A stretch of DNA of 64,000 nt from Eledone cirrhosa. Its lineage: Eukaryota > Mollusca > Cephalopoda > Octopoda > Eledonidae. The notes under the pieces were generated by a model. It worked only from the letters and a program-made list of their open reading frames with translations, searched no databases and was not told where the DNA came from. Shown here piece by piece: positions 1 through 13,526 of this stretch (within the stretch, counting starts at the first letter, position 1; every line of letters begins with the position of its first letter). A program made the position numbers and the translations under genes. The stretch is from assembly GCA_964016885.1 (NCBI GenBank), contig OZ024740.1, positions 1,313,095-1,377,094 of the forward strand, given 5' to 3'.

Positions 1-426
1 TGGTGGTATGGTTTAACAGTCAGTTGTTTGGTGGTATGGTTTAACAGTCAGATGTTTGTTGGTATGGTTTAACAGTCAGTTGTTTGGTGGTATGGTTTAA
101 CAGTCAGTTGTTTGGTGGTATGGTTTAACAGTCAGATGTTTGGTGGTATGGTTTAACAGTCAGTTGTTTGGTGGTATGGTTTAACAGTCAGTTGTTTGGT
201 GGTATGGTTTAACAGTCAGTTGTTTGGTGGTATGGTTTAACAGTCAGTTGTTTGGTGGTATGGTTTAACAGTCAGATGTTTGGTGGTATGGTTTAACAGT
301 CAGTTGTTTGGTGGTATGGTTTAACAGTCAGTTGTTTGCTGGTATGGTTTAACAGTCAGTTGTTTGGTGGTATGGTTTAACAGTCAGATGTTTGGTGGTA
401 TGGTTTAACAGTCAGTTGTTTGGTGG

Positions 427-1118
427 TATGGGTTAACAGTCAGATGTTTGGTGGTATGGTTTAACAGTCAGTTGTTTGGTGGTATGGTTTAACAGTCAGA
501 TGTTTGGTGGTATGGTTTAACAGTCAGATGTTTGGTGGTATGGTTTAACAGTCACATGTTTGGTGGTATCGTTTAACAGTCAGTTGTTTGGTGGTATGGT
601 TTAACAGTCAGTTGTTTGGTGGTATGGTTTAACAGTCAGATGTTTGGTGGTATGGTTTAACAGTCAGTTGTTTGGTGGTATGGTTTAACAGTCAGATGTT
701 TGGTGGTATGGTTTAACAGTTAGATGTTTGGTGGTATGGTTTAACAGTCAGATGTTTTGTGGTACGGTTTAACAGTCAGATGTTTGGTGGTATGGTTTAA
801 CAGTCAGATGTTTGGTGGTATGGTTTAACAGTCAGATGTTTGGTGGTATGGTTTAACAGTCAGATGTTTGGTGGTATGGTTTAACAGTCAGATGTTTGGT
901 GGTATGGTTTAACAGTCAGATGTTTGGTGGTATGGTTTAACAGTCACATGTTTGGTGGTATGGTTTAACAGTCCGTTGTTTGGTGGTATGGTTTAACAGT
1001 GAGTTGTTTGGTGGTATGGTTTAACAGTCAGATGTTTGGTGGTATGGTTTAACAGTCAGTTGTTTGGTGGTATGGTTTAACAGTCAGATGTTTGGTGGTA
1101 TGGTTTAAGAGTCAGTTG
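427..1118 (+). repeat. Satellite A higher-order block, copy 1 (4244-bp offset)
   Basis: Rare variants in this stretch reappear exactly 4244 bp downstream: TATGGGTTAAC at 427 and 4671, the C of TATCGTTTAAC at 570 and 4814, TAGATG (from CAGTTAGATG) at 721 and 4965, GTCCGTTG at 971 and 5215, and AAGAGTCAGTTG at 1107 and 5351. Shared private mutations in the same order and spacing show that a block longer than one unit was copied. The true block limits are wider than the markers given. Confidence 0.88.
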
Positions 1119-1614
1119 TTTGGTGGTATGGTTTAACAGTCAGATGTTTGGTGGTATGGTTTAACAGTCAGATGTTTGGTGGTATGGTTTAACAGTCAGA
1201 TGTTTGGTGGTATGGTTTAACAGTCAGTTGTTTGGTGGTATGGTTTAACAGTCAGTTGTTTGGTGGTATGGTTTAACAGTCAGATGTTTGGTGGTATGGG
1301 TTAACAGTCAGTTGTTTGGTGGTATGGTTTAACAGTCAGTTGTTTGGTGGTATGGTTTAACAGTCACATGTTTGGTGGTATGGTTTAACAGTCAGTTGTT
1401 TGGTGGTATGGTTTAACAGTCAGTTGTTTGGTGGTATGGTTTAACATTCAGATGTTTGGTGGTATGGTTTAACAGTCAGTTGTTTGGTGGTATGGTTTAA
1501 CAGTCAGATGTTTGGTGGTATGGTTTAACAGTTAGATGTTTGGTGGTATGGTTTAACAGTCAGATGTTTGGTGGTATGGTTTAACAGTCACATGTTTGGT
1601 GGTATGGTTTAACA

Positions 1615-1967
1615 ATCAGATCTGACGTTTAGTGGTATGGTTTAACAGTCAGATGTTTGGTGGTATGGTTTAACAGTCAGTTGTTTGGTGGTATGGTTTA
1701 ACAGTCAGTTGTTTGGTGGTATGGTTTAACAGTCAGATGTTTGGTGGTATGGTTTAACAGTCACATGTTTGGTGGTATGGTTTAACAGTCAGTTGTTTGG
1801 TGGTATGGTTTAACAGTCAGATGTTTGGTGGTATGGTTTAACAGTCAGTTGTTTGGTGGTATGGTTTAAGAGTCAGATGTTTGGTGGTATGGTTTAACAG
1901 TCAGATGTTTGGTGGTATGGTTTAACAGTCACCTGTTTGGTGGTATGGTTTAACAATCAGATCTGAT
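1615..1967 (+). repeat. Pair of 33-bp palindromic units in satellite A
   Basis: Two 33-bp units lie 341 bp apart, with palindromes beginning at 1615 and 1956. They differ from the 28-mer by an insertion that turns CAGATG into CAGATCTGATG, and by AACAAT for AACAGT. The intact form holds the perfect 12-bp palindrome ATCAGATCTGAT with a central AGATCT. The first copy here is mutated (GAC for GAT). The spacing equals one 33-mer plus eleven 28-mers. The same 341-bp pair recurs at 5802/6143, 7268/7609, 13174/13515 and 15569/15910, so the whole block has been copied as one piece. Confidence 0.92.
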
Positions 1968-4670
1968 GTTTGGTGGTATGGTTTAACAGTCAGTTGTTTG
2001 GTGGTATGGTTTAACAGTCAGATGTTTGGTGGTATGGTTTAACAGTCAGATGTTTGGTGGTATGGTTTAACAGTCAGTTGTTTGGTGGTATGGTTTAACA
2101 GTCAGATGTTTGGTGGTATGGTTTAACAGTCAGATGTTTGGTGGTATGGGTTAACAGTCAGTTGTTTGGTGGTATGGTTTAACAGTCAGTTGTTTGGTGG
2201 TATGGTTTAACAGTCAGTTGTTTGGTGGTATGGTTTAACAGTCACATGTTTGGTGGTATGGTTTAACAGTCAGTTGTTTGGTGGTATGGTTTAACAGTCA
2301 GATGTTTGGTGGTATGGTTTAACAGTCAGTTGTTTGGTGGTATGGTTTAACAGTCACATGTTTGGTGGTATGGTTTAACAGTCAGTTGTTTGGTGGTATG
2401 GTTTAACAGTCAGTTGTTTGGTAGTATGGTTTAACAGTCAGATGTTTGGTGGTATGGTTTAACAGTCAGATGTTTGGTGGTATGGGTTAACAGTCAGTTG
2501 TTTGGTGGTATGGTTTAACAGTCAGTTGTTTGGTGGTATGGTTTAACAGTCACATGTTTGGTGGTATGGTTTAACAGTCAGTTGTTTGGTGGTATGGTTT
2601 AACAGTCAGATGTTTGGTGGTATGGTTTAACAGTCAGATGTTTGGTGGTATGGTTTAACAGTCAGTTGTTTGGTGGTATGGTTTAACAGTCAGATGTTTG
2701 GTGGTATAGTTTAACAGTCAGTTGTTTGGTGGTATGGTTTAACAGTCAGATGTTTGGTGGTATGGTTTAACAGTCAGTTGTTTGGTGGTATGGTTTAACA
2801 GTCACATGTTTGGTGGTATGGTTTAACAGTCAGTTGTTTGGTGGTATGGTTTAACAGTCAGTTGTTTGGTAGTATGGTTTAACAGTCAGATGTTTGGTGG
2901 TATGGTTTAACAGTCAGATGTTTGGTGGTATGGGTTAACAGTCAGTTGTTTGGTGGTATGGTTTAACAGTCAGTTGTTTGGTGGTATGGTTTAACAGTCA
3001 CATGTTTGGTGGTATGGTTTAACAGTCAGTTGTTTGGTGGTATGGTTTAACAGTCAGTTGTTTGGTGGTATGGTTTAACAGTCAGATGTTTGGTGGTATG
3101 GTTTAACAGTCAGTTGTTTGGTGGTATGGTTTAACAGTCAGATGTTTGGTGGTATGGTTTAACAGTTAGATGTTTGGTGGTATGGTTTAACAGTCAGATG
3201 TTTGGTGGTATGGTTTAACAGTCACATGTTTGGTGGTATGGTTTAACAATCAGATCTGATGTTTGGTGGTATGGTTTAACAGTCAGATGTTTGGTGATAT
3301 GGTTTAACAGTCAGTTGTTTGGTGGTATGGTTTAACAGTCAGTTGTTTGGTGGTATGGTTTAACAGTCAGATGTGTGGTGGTATGGTTTAACAGTCACAT
3401 GTTTGGTGGTATGGTTTAACAGTCAGTTGTTTGGTGGTATGGTTTAACAGTCAGATGTTTGGTGGTATGGTTTAACAGTCAGTTGTTTGGTGGTATGGTT
3501 TAAGAGTCAGATGTTTGGTGGTATGGTTTAACAGTCAGTTGTTTGGTGGTATGGTTTAACAGTCAGATGTTTGGTGGTATGGTTTAACAGTCAGTTGTTT
3601 GGTGGTATGGTTTAACAGTCAGTTGTTTGGTGGTATGGTTTAACAGTCAGTTGTTTGGTGGTATGGTTTAACAGTCAGATGTTTGGTGGTATGGTTTTAA
3701 CAGTAAGTTGTTTGGTGGTATGGTTTAACAGTCAGGTGTTTGGTAGTATGGTTTAACAGTCAGTTGTTTGGTGGTATGGTTTAACAGTCAGATGTTTGGT
3801 GGTATGGTTTAACAGTCAGATGTTTGGTGGTATGGTTTAACAGTCACATGTTTGGTGGTATGGTTTAACAGTCAGTTGTTTGGTGGTATGGTTTAACAGT
3901 CAGTTGTTTGGTGGTATGGTTTAACAGTCAGATGTTTGGTGGTATGGTTTAACAGTCAGTTGTTTGGTGGTATGGTTTAAGAGTCAGATGTTTGGTGGTA
4001 TGGTTTAACAGTCAGTTGTTTGGTGGTATGGTTTAACAGTCAGTTGTTTGGTGGTATGGTTTAACAGTCTGTTGTTTGGTGGTATGGTTTAACAGTCAGT
4101 TGTTTGGTGGTATGGTTTAACAGTCAGTTCTTTGGTGGTATGGTTTAACAGTCAGATGTTTGGTGGTATGGTTTAACAGTCAGTTGTTTGGTGGTCTGGT
4201 TTAACAGTCAGTTGTTTGGTGGTATGGTTTAACAGTCAGTTGTTTGGTGGTATGGTTTAACAGTCAGATGTTTGGTGGTATGGTTTAACAGTCAGTTGTT
4301 TGTTGGTATGGTTTAACAGTCAGTTGTTCGGTGGTATGGTTTAACAGTCAGATGTTTGGTGGTATGGTTTAACAGTCAGTTGTTTGGTGGTATGGTTTAA
4401 CAGTCAGTTGTTTGGTGGTATGGTTTAACAGTCAGTTGTTTGGTGGTATGGTTTAACAGTCAGTTGTTTGGTGGTATGGTTTAACAGTCAGTTGTTTGGT
4501 GGTATGGTTTAACAGTCAGATGTTTGGTGGTATGGTTTAACAGTCAGTTGTTTGGTGGTATGGTTTAACAGTCAGTTGTTTGGTGGTATGGTTTAACAGT
4601 CAGTTGTTTGGTGGTATGGTTTAACAGTCAGATGTTTGGTGGTATGGTTTAACAGTCAGTTGTTTGGTGG

Positions 4671-5362
4671 TATGGGTTAACAGTCAGATGTTTGGTGGTA
4701 TGGTTTAACAGTCAGTTGTTTGGTGGTATGGTTTAACAGTCAGATGTTTGGTGGTATGGTTTAACAGTCAGATGTTTGGTGGTATGGTTTAACAGTCACA
4801 TGTTTGGTGGTATCGTTTAACAGTCAGTTGTTTGGTGGTATGGTTTAACAGTCAGTTGTTTGGTGGTATGGTTTAACAGTCAGATGTTTGGTGGTATGGT
4901 TTAACAGTCAGTTGTTTGGTGGTATGGTTTAACAGTCAGATGTTTGGTGGTATGGTTTAACAGTTAGATGTTTGGTGGTATGGTTTAACAGTCAGATGTT
5001 TGGTGGTATGGTTTAACAGTCAGATGTTTGGTGGTATGGTTTAACAGTCAGATGTTTGGTGGTATGGTTTAACAGTCAGATGTTTGGTGGTATGGTTTAA
5101 CAGTCAGATGTTTGGTGGTATGGTTTAACAGTCAGATGTTTGGTGGTATGGTTTAACAGTCAGATGTTTGGTGGTATGGTTTAACAGTCACATGTTTGGT
5201 GGTATGGTTTAACAGTCCGTTGTTTGGTGGTATGGTTTAACAGTGAGTTGTTTGATGGTATGGTTTAACAGTCAGATGTTTGGTGGTATGGTTTAACAGT
5301 CAGTTGTTTGGTGGTATGGTTTAACAGTCAGATGTTTGGTGGTATGGTTTAAGAGTCAGTTG
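4671..5362 (+). repeat. Satellite A higher-order block, copy 2 (4244-bp offset)
   Basis: This is the counterpart of 427-1118, with the same five marker variants at a constant 4244-bp offset. A partial third copy appears near 12.4-12.7 kb: the TATCG marker is at 12380 (offset 7566) but the AAGAGTCAGTTG marker is at 12665 (offset 7314). It has therefore lost 252 bp, exactly nine units. Confidence 0.88.
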
Positions 5363-5801
5363 TTTGGTGGTATGGTTTAACAGTCAGATGTTTGGTGGTA
5401 TGGTTTAACAGTCAGATGTTTGGTGGTATGGTTTAACAGTCACATGTTTGGTGGTATGGTTTAACAGTCAGTTGTTTGGTGGTATGGTTTAACAGTCAGT
5501 TGTTTGGTGGTATGGTTTAACAGTCAGATGTTTGGTGGTATGGGTTAACAGTCAGTTGTTTGGTGGTATGGTTTAACAGTCAGTTGTTTGTGGTATGGTT
5601 TAACAGTCACATGTTTGGTGGTATGGTTTAACAGTCAGTTGTTTGGTGGTATGGTTTAACAGTCAGTTGTTTGGTGGTATTGTTTAACAGTCAGATGTTT
5701 GGTGGTATGGTTTAACAGTCAGTTGTTTGGTGGTATGGTTTAACAGTCAGATGTTTGGTGGTATGGTTTAACAGTCACATGTTTGGTGGTATGGTTTAGC
5801 A

Positions 5802-6154
5802 ATCAGATCTGATGTTTGGTGGTATGGTTTAACAGTCAGATGTTTGGTGGTATGGTTTAACAGTCAGTTGTTTGGTGGTATGGTTTAACAGTCAGTTGTT
5901 TGGTGGTATGGTTTAACAGTCAGATGTTTGGTGGTATGGTTTAACAGTCACATGTTTGGTGGTATGGTTTAACAGTCAGTTGTTTGGTGGTATGGTTTAA
6001 CAGTCAGATGTTTGGTGGTATGGTTTAACAGTCAGTTGTTTGGTGGTATGGTTTAAGAGTCAGATGTTTGGTGGTATGGTTTAACAGTCAGATGTTTGGT
6101 GGTATGGTTTAACAGTCACATGTTCGGTGGTATGGTTTAACAATCAGATCTGAT
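5802..6154 (+). repeat. Pair of 33-bp palindromic units (341-bp spacing)
   Basis: Palindromes ATCAGATCTGAT lie at 5802-5813 and 6143-6154, exactly 341 bp apart. The first is preceded by TTTAGCAAT instead of TTTAACAAT. The second follows a unit with CATGTTCGG. Confidence 0.9.
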
Positions 6155-7267
6155 GTTTGGTGGTATGGTTTAACAGTCAGTTGTTTGGTGGTATGGTTTA
6201 ACAGTCAGATGTTTGGTGGTATGGTTTAACAGTCAGATGTTTGGTGGTATGCTTTAACAGTCAGTTGTTTGGTGGTATGGTTTAACAGTCAGATGTTTGG
6301 TGGTATAGTTTAACAGTCAGTTGTTTGGTGGTATGATTTAACAGTCAGATGTTTGGTGGTATGGTTTAACAGTCAGTTGTTTGGTGGTATGGTTTAACAG
6401 TCACATGTTTGGTGGTATGGTTTAACAGTCAGTTGTTTGGTGGTATGGTTTAACAGTCAGTTGTTTGATAGTATGGTTTAACAGTCAGATGTTTGGTGGT
6501 ATGGTTTAACAGTCAGATGTTTGGTGGTATGGGTTAACAGTCAGTTGTTTGGTGGTATGGTTTAACAGTCAGTTGTTTGGTGGTATGGTTTAACAGTCAC
6601 ATGTTTGGTGGTATGGTTTAACAGTCAGTTGTTTGGTGGTATGGTTTAACAGTCAGATGTTTGGTGGTATGGTTTAACAGTCAGATGTTTGGTGGTATGG
6701 TTTAACAGTCAGTTGTTTGGTGGTATGGTTTAACAGTCAGATGTTTGGTGGTATGGTTTAACAGTCAGTTGTTTGGTGGTATGGTTTAACAGTCAGATGT
6801 TTGGTGGTATGGTTTAACAGTCAGTTGTTTGGTGGTATGGTTTAACAGTCACATGTTTGGTGGTATGGTTTAACAGTCAGTTGTTTGGTGGTATGGTTTA
6901 ACAGTCAGTTGTTTGGTAGTATGGTTTAACAGTCAGATGTTTGGTGGTATGGTTTAACAGTCAGATGTTTGGTGGTATGGGTTAACAGTCAGTTGTTTGG
7001 TGGTATGGTTTAACAGTCAGTTGTTTGGTGGTATGGTTTAACAGTCACATGTTTGGTGGTATGGTTTAACAGTCAGTTGTTTGGTGGTATGGTTTAACAG
7101 TCAGATGTTTGGTGGTATGGTTTAACAGTCAGTTGTTTGGTGGTATGGTTTAACAGTCAGATGTTGGGTGGTATGGTTTAACAGTTAGATGTTTGGTGGT
7201 ATGGTTTAACAGTCAGATGTTTGGTGGTATGGTTTAACAGTCACATGTTTGGTGGTATGGTTTAACA

Positions 7268-7620
7268 ATCAGATCTGATGTTTGGTGGTATGGTTTAACA
7301 GTCAGATGTTTGGTGGTATGGTTTAACAGTCAGTTGTTTGGTGGTATGGTTTAACAGTCAGTTGTTTGGTGGTATGGTTTAACAGTCAGATGTTTGGTGG
7401 TATGGTTTAACAGTCACATGTTTGGTGGTATGGTTTAACAGTCAGTTGTTTGGTGGTATGGATTAACAGTCAGATGTTTGGTGGTATGGTTTAACAGTCA
7501 GTTGTTTGGTGGTATGGTTTAAGAGTCAGATGTTTGGTGGTATGGTTTAACAGTCAGATGTTTGGTGGTATGGTTTAACAGTCACATGTTTGGTGGTATG
7601 GTTTAACAATCAGATCTGAT
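7268..7620 (+). repeat. Pair of 33-bp palindromic units (341-bp spacing)
   Basis: Palindromes lie at 7268-7279 and 7609-7620, separated by exactly eleven 28-bp units plus one 33-bp unit. The last units before the second member include an AAGAGTCAGATG unit and a CACATG unit, as at the other pairs. Confidence 0.9.
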
Positions 7621-8369
7621 GTTTGGTGGTATGGTTTAACAGTCAGTTGTTTGGTGGTATGGTTTAACAGTCAGATGTTTGGTGGTATGGTTTAACAGTC
7701 AGATGTTTGGTGGTATGGTTTAACAGTCAGTTGTTTGGTGGTATGGTTTAACAGTCAGATGTTTGGTGGTATGGTTTAACAGTCAGATGTTTGGTGGTAT
7801 GGTTTAACAGTCAGTTGTTTGGTGGTATGGTTTAACAGTCAGATGTTTGGTGGTATAGTTTAACAGTCAGTTGTTTGGTGGTATGGTTTAACAGTCAGAT
7901 GTTTGGTGGTATGGTTTAACAGTCAGTTGTTTGGTGGTATGGTTTAACAGTCACATGTTTGGTGGTATGGTTTAACAGTCAGTTGTTTGGTGGTATGGTT
8001 TAACAGTCAGTTGTTTGGTAGTATGGTTTAACAGTCAGATGTTTGGTGGTATGGTTTAACAGTCAGATGTTTGGTGGTATGGTTTAACAGTCAGATGTTT
8101 GGTGGTATGGTTTAACAGTCAGATGTTTGGTGGTATGTTTTAACAGTCAGTTGTTTGGTGGTATGGTTTAACAGTCAGTTGTTTGGTAGTATGGTTTAAC
8201 AGTCAGATGTTTGGTGGTATGGTTTAACAGTCAGATATTTGGTGGTATGGTTTAACAGTCAGATGTTTGGTGGTATGGTTTAACAGTCAGATGTTTGGTG
8301 GTATGGTTTAACAGTCAGATGTTTGGTGGTATGGTTTAACAGTCAGTTGTTTGGTGGTATGGTTTAACA

Positions 8370-10211
8370 ATCAGATCTGATGTTCGGTGGTATGGTTTAA
8401 GAGTCAGATGTTTGGTGGTATGGTTTAAGAGTCAGATGTTTGGTGGTATGGTTTAACAGTCAGATGTTTGGTGGTATGGTTTAACAGTCAGTTGTTTGGT
8501 GGTATGGTTTAACAGTCACATGTTTGGTGGTATGGTTTAACAGTCAGTTGTTTGGTGGTATGGTTTAACAGTCAGTTGTTTGGTAGTATGGTTTAACAGT
8601 CAGATGTTTGGTGGTATGGTTTAACAGTCAGATGTTTGGTGGTATGGTTTAACAGTCAGATGTTTGGTGGTATGGTTTAACAGTCAGATGTTTGGTGGTA
8701 TGGTTTAACAGTCAGTTGTTTGGTGGTATGGTTTAACAGTCAGTTGTTTGGTAGTATGGTTTAACAGTCAGATGTTTGGTGGTATGGTTTAACAGTCAGA
8801 TGTTTGGTGGTATGGTTTAACAGTCAGATGCTTGGTGGTATGGTTTAACAGTCAGATGTTTGGTGGTATGGTTTAACAGTCAGATGTTTGGTGGTATGGT
8901 TTAACAGTCAGTTGTTTGGTGGTATGGTTTAACAATCAGATCTGATGTTCGGTGGTATGGTTTAAGAGTCAGATGTTTGGTGGTATGGTTTAAGAGTCAG
9001 ATGTTTGGTGGTATGGTTTAACAGTCAGATGTTTGGTGGTATGGTTTAACAGTCAGTTGTTTGGTGGTATGGTTTAGCAGTCAGATGTTTGGTGGTATGG
9101 TTTAACAGTCAGATATTTGGTGGTATGGTTTAACAGGCAGATGTTAGGTGGTATGGTTTAACAGTCAGATGTTTGGTGGTATGGTTTAACAGTCAGATGT
9201 TTGGTGGTATGGTTTAACAGTCAGATGTTTGGTGGTATGGTTTAACAGTCAGTTGTTTGGTGGTATGGTTTAACAGTCAGATGTTTGGTGGTATGGTTTA
9301 ACAGTCAGATGTTTGGTGGTATGGTTTAACAGTCAGATGTTTGGTGGTATGGTTTAACAGTCACATGTTTGGTGGTATGGTTTAACAGTCAGATGTTTGG
9401 TGGTATGGTTTAACAGTCAGATGTTTGGTGGTATGGTTTAACAGTCAGATGTTTGGTGGTATGGTTTAACAGTCAGTTGTTTGGTGGTATGGTTTAACAG
9501 TCAGTTGTTTGGTGGTATGGTTTAACAGTCAGATGTTTGGTGGTATGGTTTAACAGTCAGATGTTTGGTGGTATGGTTTAACAGTCAGTTGTTTGGTGGT
9601 ATGGTTTAACAGTCAGATATTTGGTGGTATGGTTTAACAGTCAGTTGTTTGGTGGTATGGTTTAACAGTCAGTTGTTTGGTGGTATGGTTTAACAGTCAG
9701 TTGTTTGGTGGTATGGTTTAACAGTCAGTTGTTTGGTGGTATGGTTTAACAGTCAGTTGTTTGGTGGTATGGTTTAACAGTCAGATGTTTGGTGGTATGG
9801 TTTAACAGTCAGTTGTTTGGTGGTATGGTTTAACAGTCAGTTGTTTGGTGGTATGGTTTAACAGTCAGTTGTTTGGTGGTATGGTTTAACAGTCAGATGT
9901 TTGGTGGTATGGTTTAACAGTCAGTTGTTTGGTGGTATGGTTTAACAGTCAGATGTTTGGTAGTATGGTTTAACAGTCAGTTGTTTGGTGGTATGGTTTA
10001 ACAGTCAGATGTTTGGTGGTATGGTTTAACAGTCAGATGTTTGGTGGTATGGTTTAACAGTCACATGTTTGGTGGTATGGTTTAACAGTCAGTTGTTTGG
10101 TGGTATGGTTTAACAGTCAGTTGTTTGGTGGTATGGTTTAACAGTCAGATGTTTGGTGGTATGGTTTAACAGTCAGTTGTTTGGTGGTATGGTTTAACAA
10201 TCAGATCTGAT
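8370..10211 (+). repeat. Satellite A: TTCGG-palindrome block repeats
   Basis: A signature made of a 33-bp palindromic unit, then GTTCGGTGG, then two or more AAGAGTCAG units begins at 8370, 8935 and 10200, and again at 14192, 16587 and 25056. The first two intervals are 565 bp (33 + 19 x 28) and 1265 bp (33 + 44 x 28). Insertions or deletions between these copies have therefore been of whole units. Confidence 0.88.
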
Positions 10212-13173
10212 GTTCGGTGGTATGGTTTAAGAGTCAGATGTTTGGTGGTATGGTTTAAGAGTCAGATGTTTGGTGGTATGGTTTAACAGTCAGATGTTTG
10301 GTGGTATGGTTTAACAGTCAGTTGTTTGGTGGTATAGTTTAGCAGTCAGATGTTTGGTGGTATGGTTTAACAGTCAGATATTTGGTGGTATGGTTTAACA
10401 GGCAGATGTTAGGTGGTATGGTTTAACAGTCAGATGTTTGGTGGTATGGTTTAACAGTCAGATGTTTGGTGGTATGGTTTAACAGTCAGATGTTTGGTGG
10501 TATGGTTTAACAGTCAGTTGTTTGGTGGTGTGGTTTAACAGTCAGATGTTTGGTGGTATGGTTTAACAGTCAGATGTTTGGTGGTATGGTTTAACAGTCA
10601 GATGTTTGGTGGTATGGTTTAACAGTCACATGTTTGGTGGTATGGTTTAACAGTCAGTTGTTTGGTGGTGTGGTTTAACAGTCAGATGTTTGGTGGTATG
10701 GTTTAACAGTCAGATGTTTGGTGGTATGGTTTAACAGTCAGATGTTTGGTGGTATGGTTTAACAGTCAGATGTTTGGTGGTATGGTTTAACAGTCAGTTG
10801 TTTGGTGGTATGGTTTAACAGTCAGTTGTTTGGTGGTATGGTTTAACAGTCAGATGTTTGGTGGTATGGTTTAACAGTCAGATGTTTGGTGGTATGGTTT
10901 AACAGTCAGTTGTTTGGTGGTATGGTTTAACAGTCAGATGTTTGGTGGTATGGTTTAACAGTCAGTTGTTTGGTGGTATGGTTTAACAGTCAGTTGTTTG
11001 GTGGTATGGTTTAACAGTCAGTTGTTTGGTGGTATGGTTTAACAGTCAGTTGTTTGGTGGTATGGTTTAACAGTCAGTTGTTTGGTGGTATGGTTTAACA
11101 GTCAGATGTTTGGTGGTATGGTTTAACAGTCAGTTGTTTGGTGGTATGGTTTAACAGTCAGTTGTTTGGTGGTATGGTTTAACAGTCAGTTGTTTGGTGG
11201 TATGGTTTAACAGTCAGATGTTTGGTGGTATGGTTTAACAGTCAGTTGTTTGGTGGTATGGTTTAACAGTCAGATGTTTGGTAGTATGGTTTAACAGTCA
11301 GTTGTTTGGTGGTATGGTTTAACAGTCAGATGTTTGGTGGTATGGTTTAACAGTCAGATGTTTGGTGGTATGGTTTAACAGTCACATGTTTGGTGGTATG
11401 GTTTAACAGTCAGTTGTTTGGTGGTATGGTTTAACAGTCAGTTGTTTGGTGGTATGGTTTAACAGTCAGATGTTTGGTGGTATGGTTTAACAGTCAGTTG
11501 TTTGGTGGTATGGTTTAACAGTCAGATGTTTGGTGGTATGGTTTAACAGTCAGTTGTTTGGTGGTATGGTTTAACAGTCAGTTGTTTGGTGGTATGGTTT
11601 AACAGTCTGTTGTTTGGTGGTATGGTTTAACAGTCAGTTGTTTGGTGGTATGGTTTAACAGTCAGTTGTTTGGTGGTATGGTTTAACAGTCAGATGTTTG
11701 GTGGTATGGTTTAACAGTCAGTTGTTTGGTGGTATGGTTTAACAGTCAGTTGTTTGGTGGTATGGTTTAACAGTCAGTTGTTTGGTGGTATGGTTTAACA
11801 GTCAGATGTTTGGTGGTATGGTTTAACAGTCAGTTGTTTGGTGGTATGGTTTAACAGTCAGTTGTTTGGTGGTATGGTTTAACAGTCAGTTGTTTGGTGG
11901 TATGGTTTAACAGTCAGATGTTTGGTGGTATGGTTTAACAGTCAGTTGTTTGGTGGTATGGTTTAACAGTCAGTTGTTTGGTGGTATGGTTTAACAGTCA
12001 GTTGTTTGGTGGTATGGTTTAACAGTCAGTTGTTTGGTGGTATGGTTTAACAGTCAGTTGTTTGGTGGTATGGTTTAACAGTCAGATGTTTGGTGGTATG
12101 GTTTAACAGTCAGTTGTTTGGTGGTATGGTTTAACAGTCAGTTGTTTGGTGGTATGGTTTAACAGTCAGTTGTTTGGTGGTATGGTTTAACAGTCAGATG
12201 TTTGGTGGTATGGTTTAACAGTCAGTTGTTTGGTGGTATGGGTTAACAGTCAGATGTTTGGTGGTATGGTTTAACAGTCAGTTGTTTGGCGGTATGGTTT
12301 AACAGTCAGATGTTTGGTGGTATGGTTTAACAGTCAGATGTTTGGTGGTATGGTTTAACAGTCACATGTTTGGTGGTATCGTTTAACAGTCAGTTGTTTG
12401 GTGGTATGGTTTAACAGTCAGTTGTTTGGTGGTATGGTTTAACAGTCAGATGTTTGGTGGTATGGTTTAACAGTCAGATGTTTGGTGGTATGGTTTAACA
12501 GTCAGATGTTTGGTGGTATGGTTTAACAGTCAGATGTTTGGTGGTATGGTTTAACAGTCAGATGTTTGGTGGTATGGTTTAACAGTCAGATGTTTGGTGG
12601 TATGGTTTAACAGTCAGTTGTTTGGTGGTATGGTTTAACAGTCAGATGTTTGGTGGTATGGTTTAAGAGTCAGTTGTTTGGTGGTATGGTTTAACAGTCA
12701 GATGTTTGGTGGTATGGTTTAACAGTCAGATGTTTGGTGGTATGGTTTAACAGTCACATGTTTGGTGGTATGGTTTAACAGTCAGTTGTTTGGTGGTATG
12801 GTTTAACAGTCAGTTGTTTGGTGGTATGGTTTAACAGTCAGATGTTTGGTGGTATGGGTTAACAGTCAGTTGTTTGGTGGTATGGTTTAACAGTCAGTTG
12901 TTTGGTGGTATGGTTTAACAGTCACATGTTTGGTGGTATGGTTTAACAGTCAGTTGTTTGGTGGTATGGTTTAACAGTCAGTTGTTTGGTGGTATGGTTT
13001 AACAGTCAGATGTTTGGTGGTATGGTTTAACAGTCAGTTGTTTGGTGGTATGGTTTAACAGTCAGATGTTTGGTGGTATGGTTTAACAGTTAGATGTTTG
13101 GTGGTATGGTTTTAACAGTCAGATGTTTGGTGGTATGGTTTAACAGTCACATGTTTGGTGGTATGGTTTAACA

Positions 13174-13526
13174 ATCAGATCTGATGTTTGGTGGTATGGT
13201 TTAACAGTCAGATGTTTGGTGGTATGGTTTAACAGTCAGTTGTTTGGTGGTATGGTTTAACAGTCAGTTGTTTGGTGGTATGGTTTAACAGTCAGATGTT
13301 TGGTGGTATGGTTTAACAGTCACATGTTTGGTGGTATGGTTTAACAGTCAGTTGTTTGGTGGTATGGTTTAACAGTCAGATGTTTGGTGGTATGGTTTAA
13401 CAGTCAGTTGTTTGGTGGTATGGTTTAAGAGTCAGATGTTTGGTGGTATGGTTTAGCAGTCATATGTTTGGTGGTATGGTTTAACAGTCACATGTTTGGT
13501 GGTATGGTTTAACAATCAGATCTGAT
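13174..13526 (+). repeat. Pair of 33-bp palindromic units (341-bp spacing)
   Basis: Palindromes lie at 13174-13185 and 13515-13526, again 341 bp apart. An AAGAG unit and a CACATG unit precede the second one, repeating the layout seen near 5.8 and 7.3 kb. Confidence 0.9.
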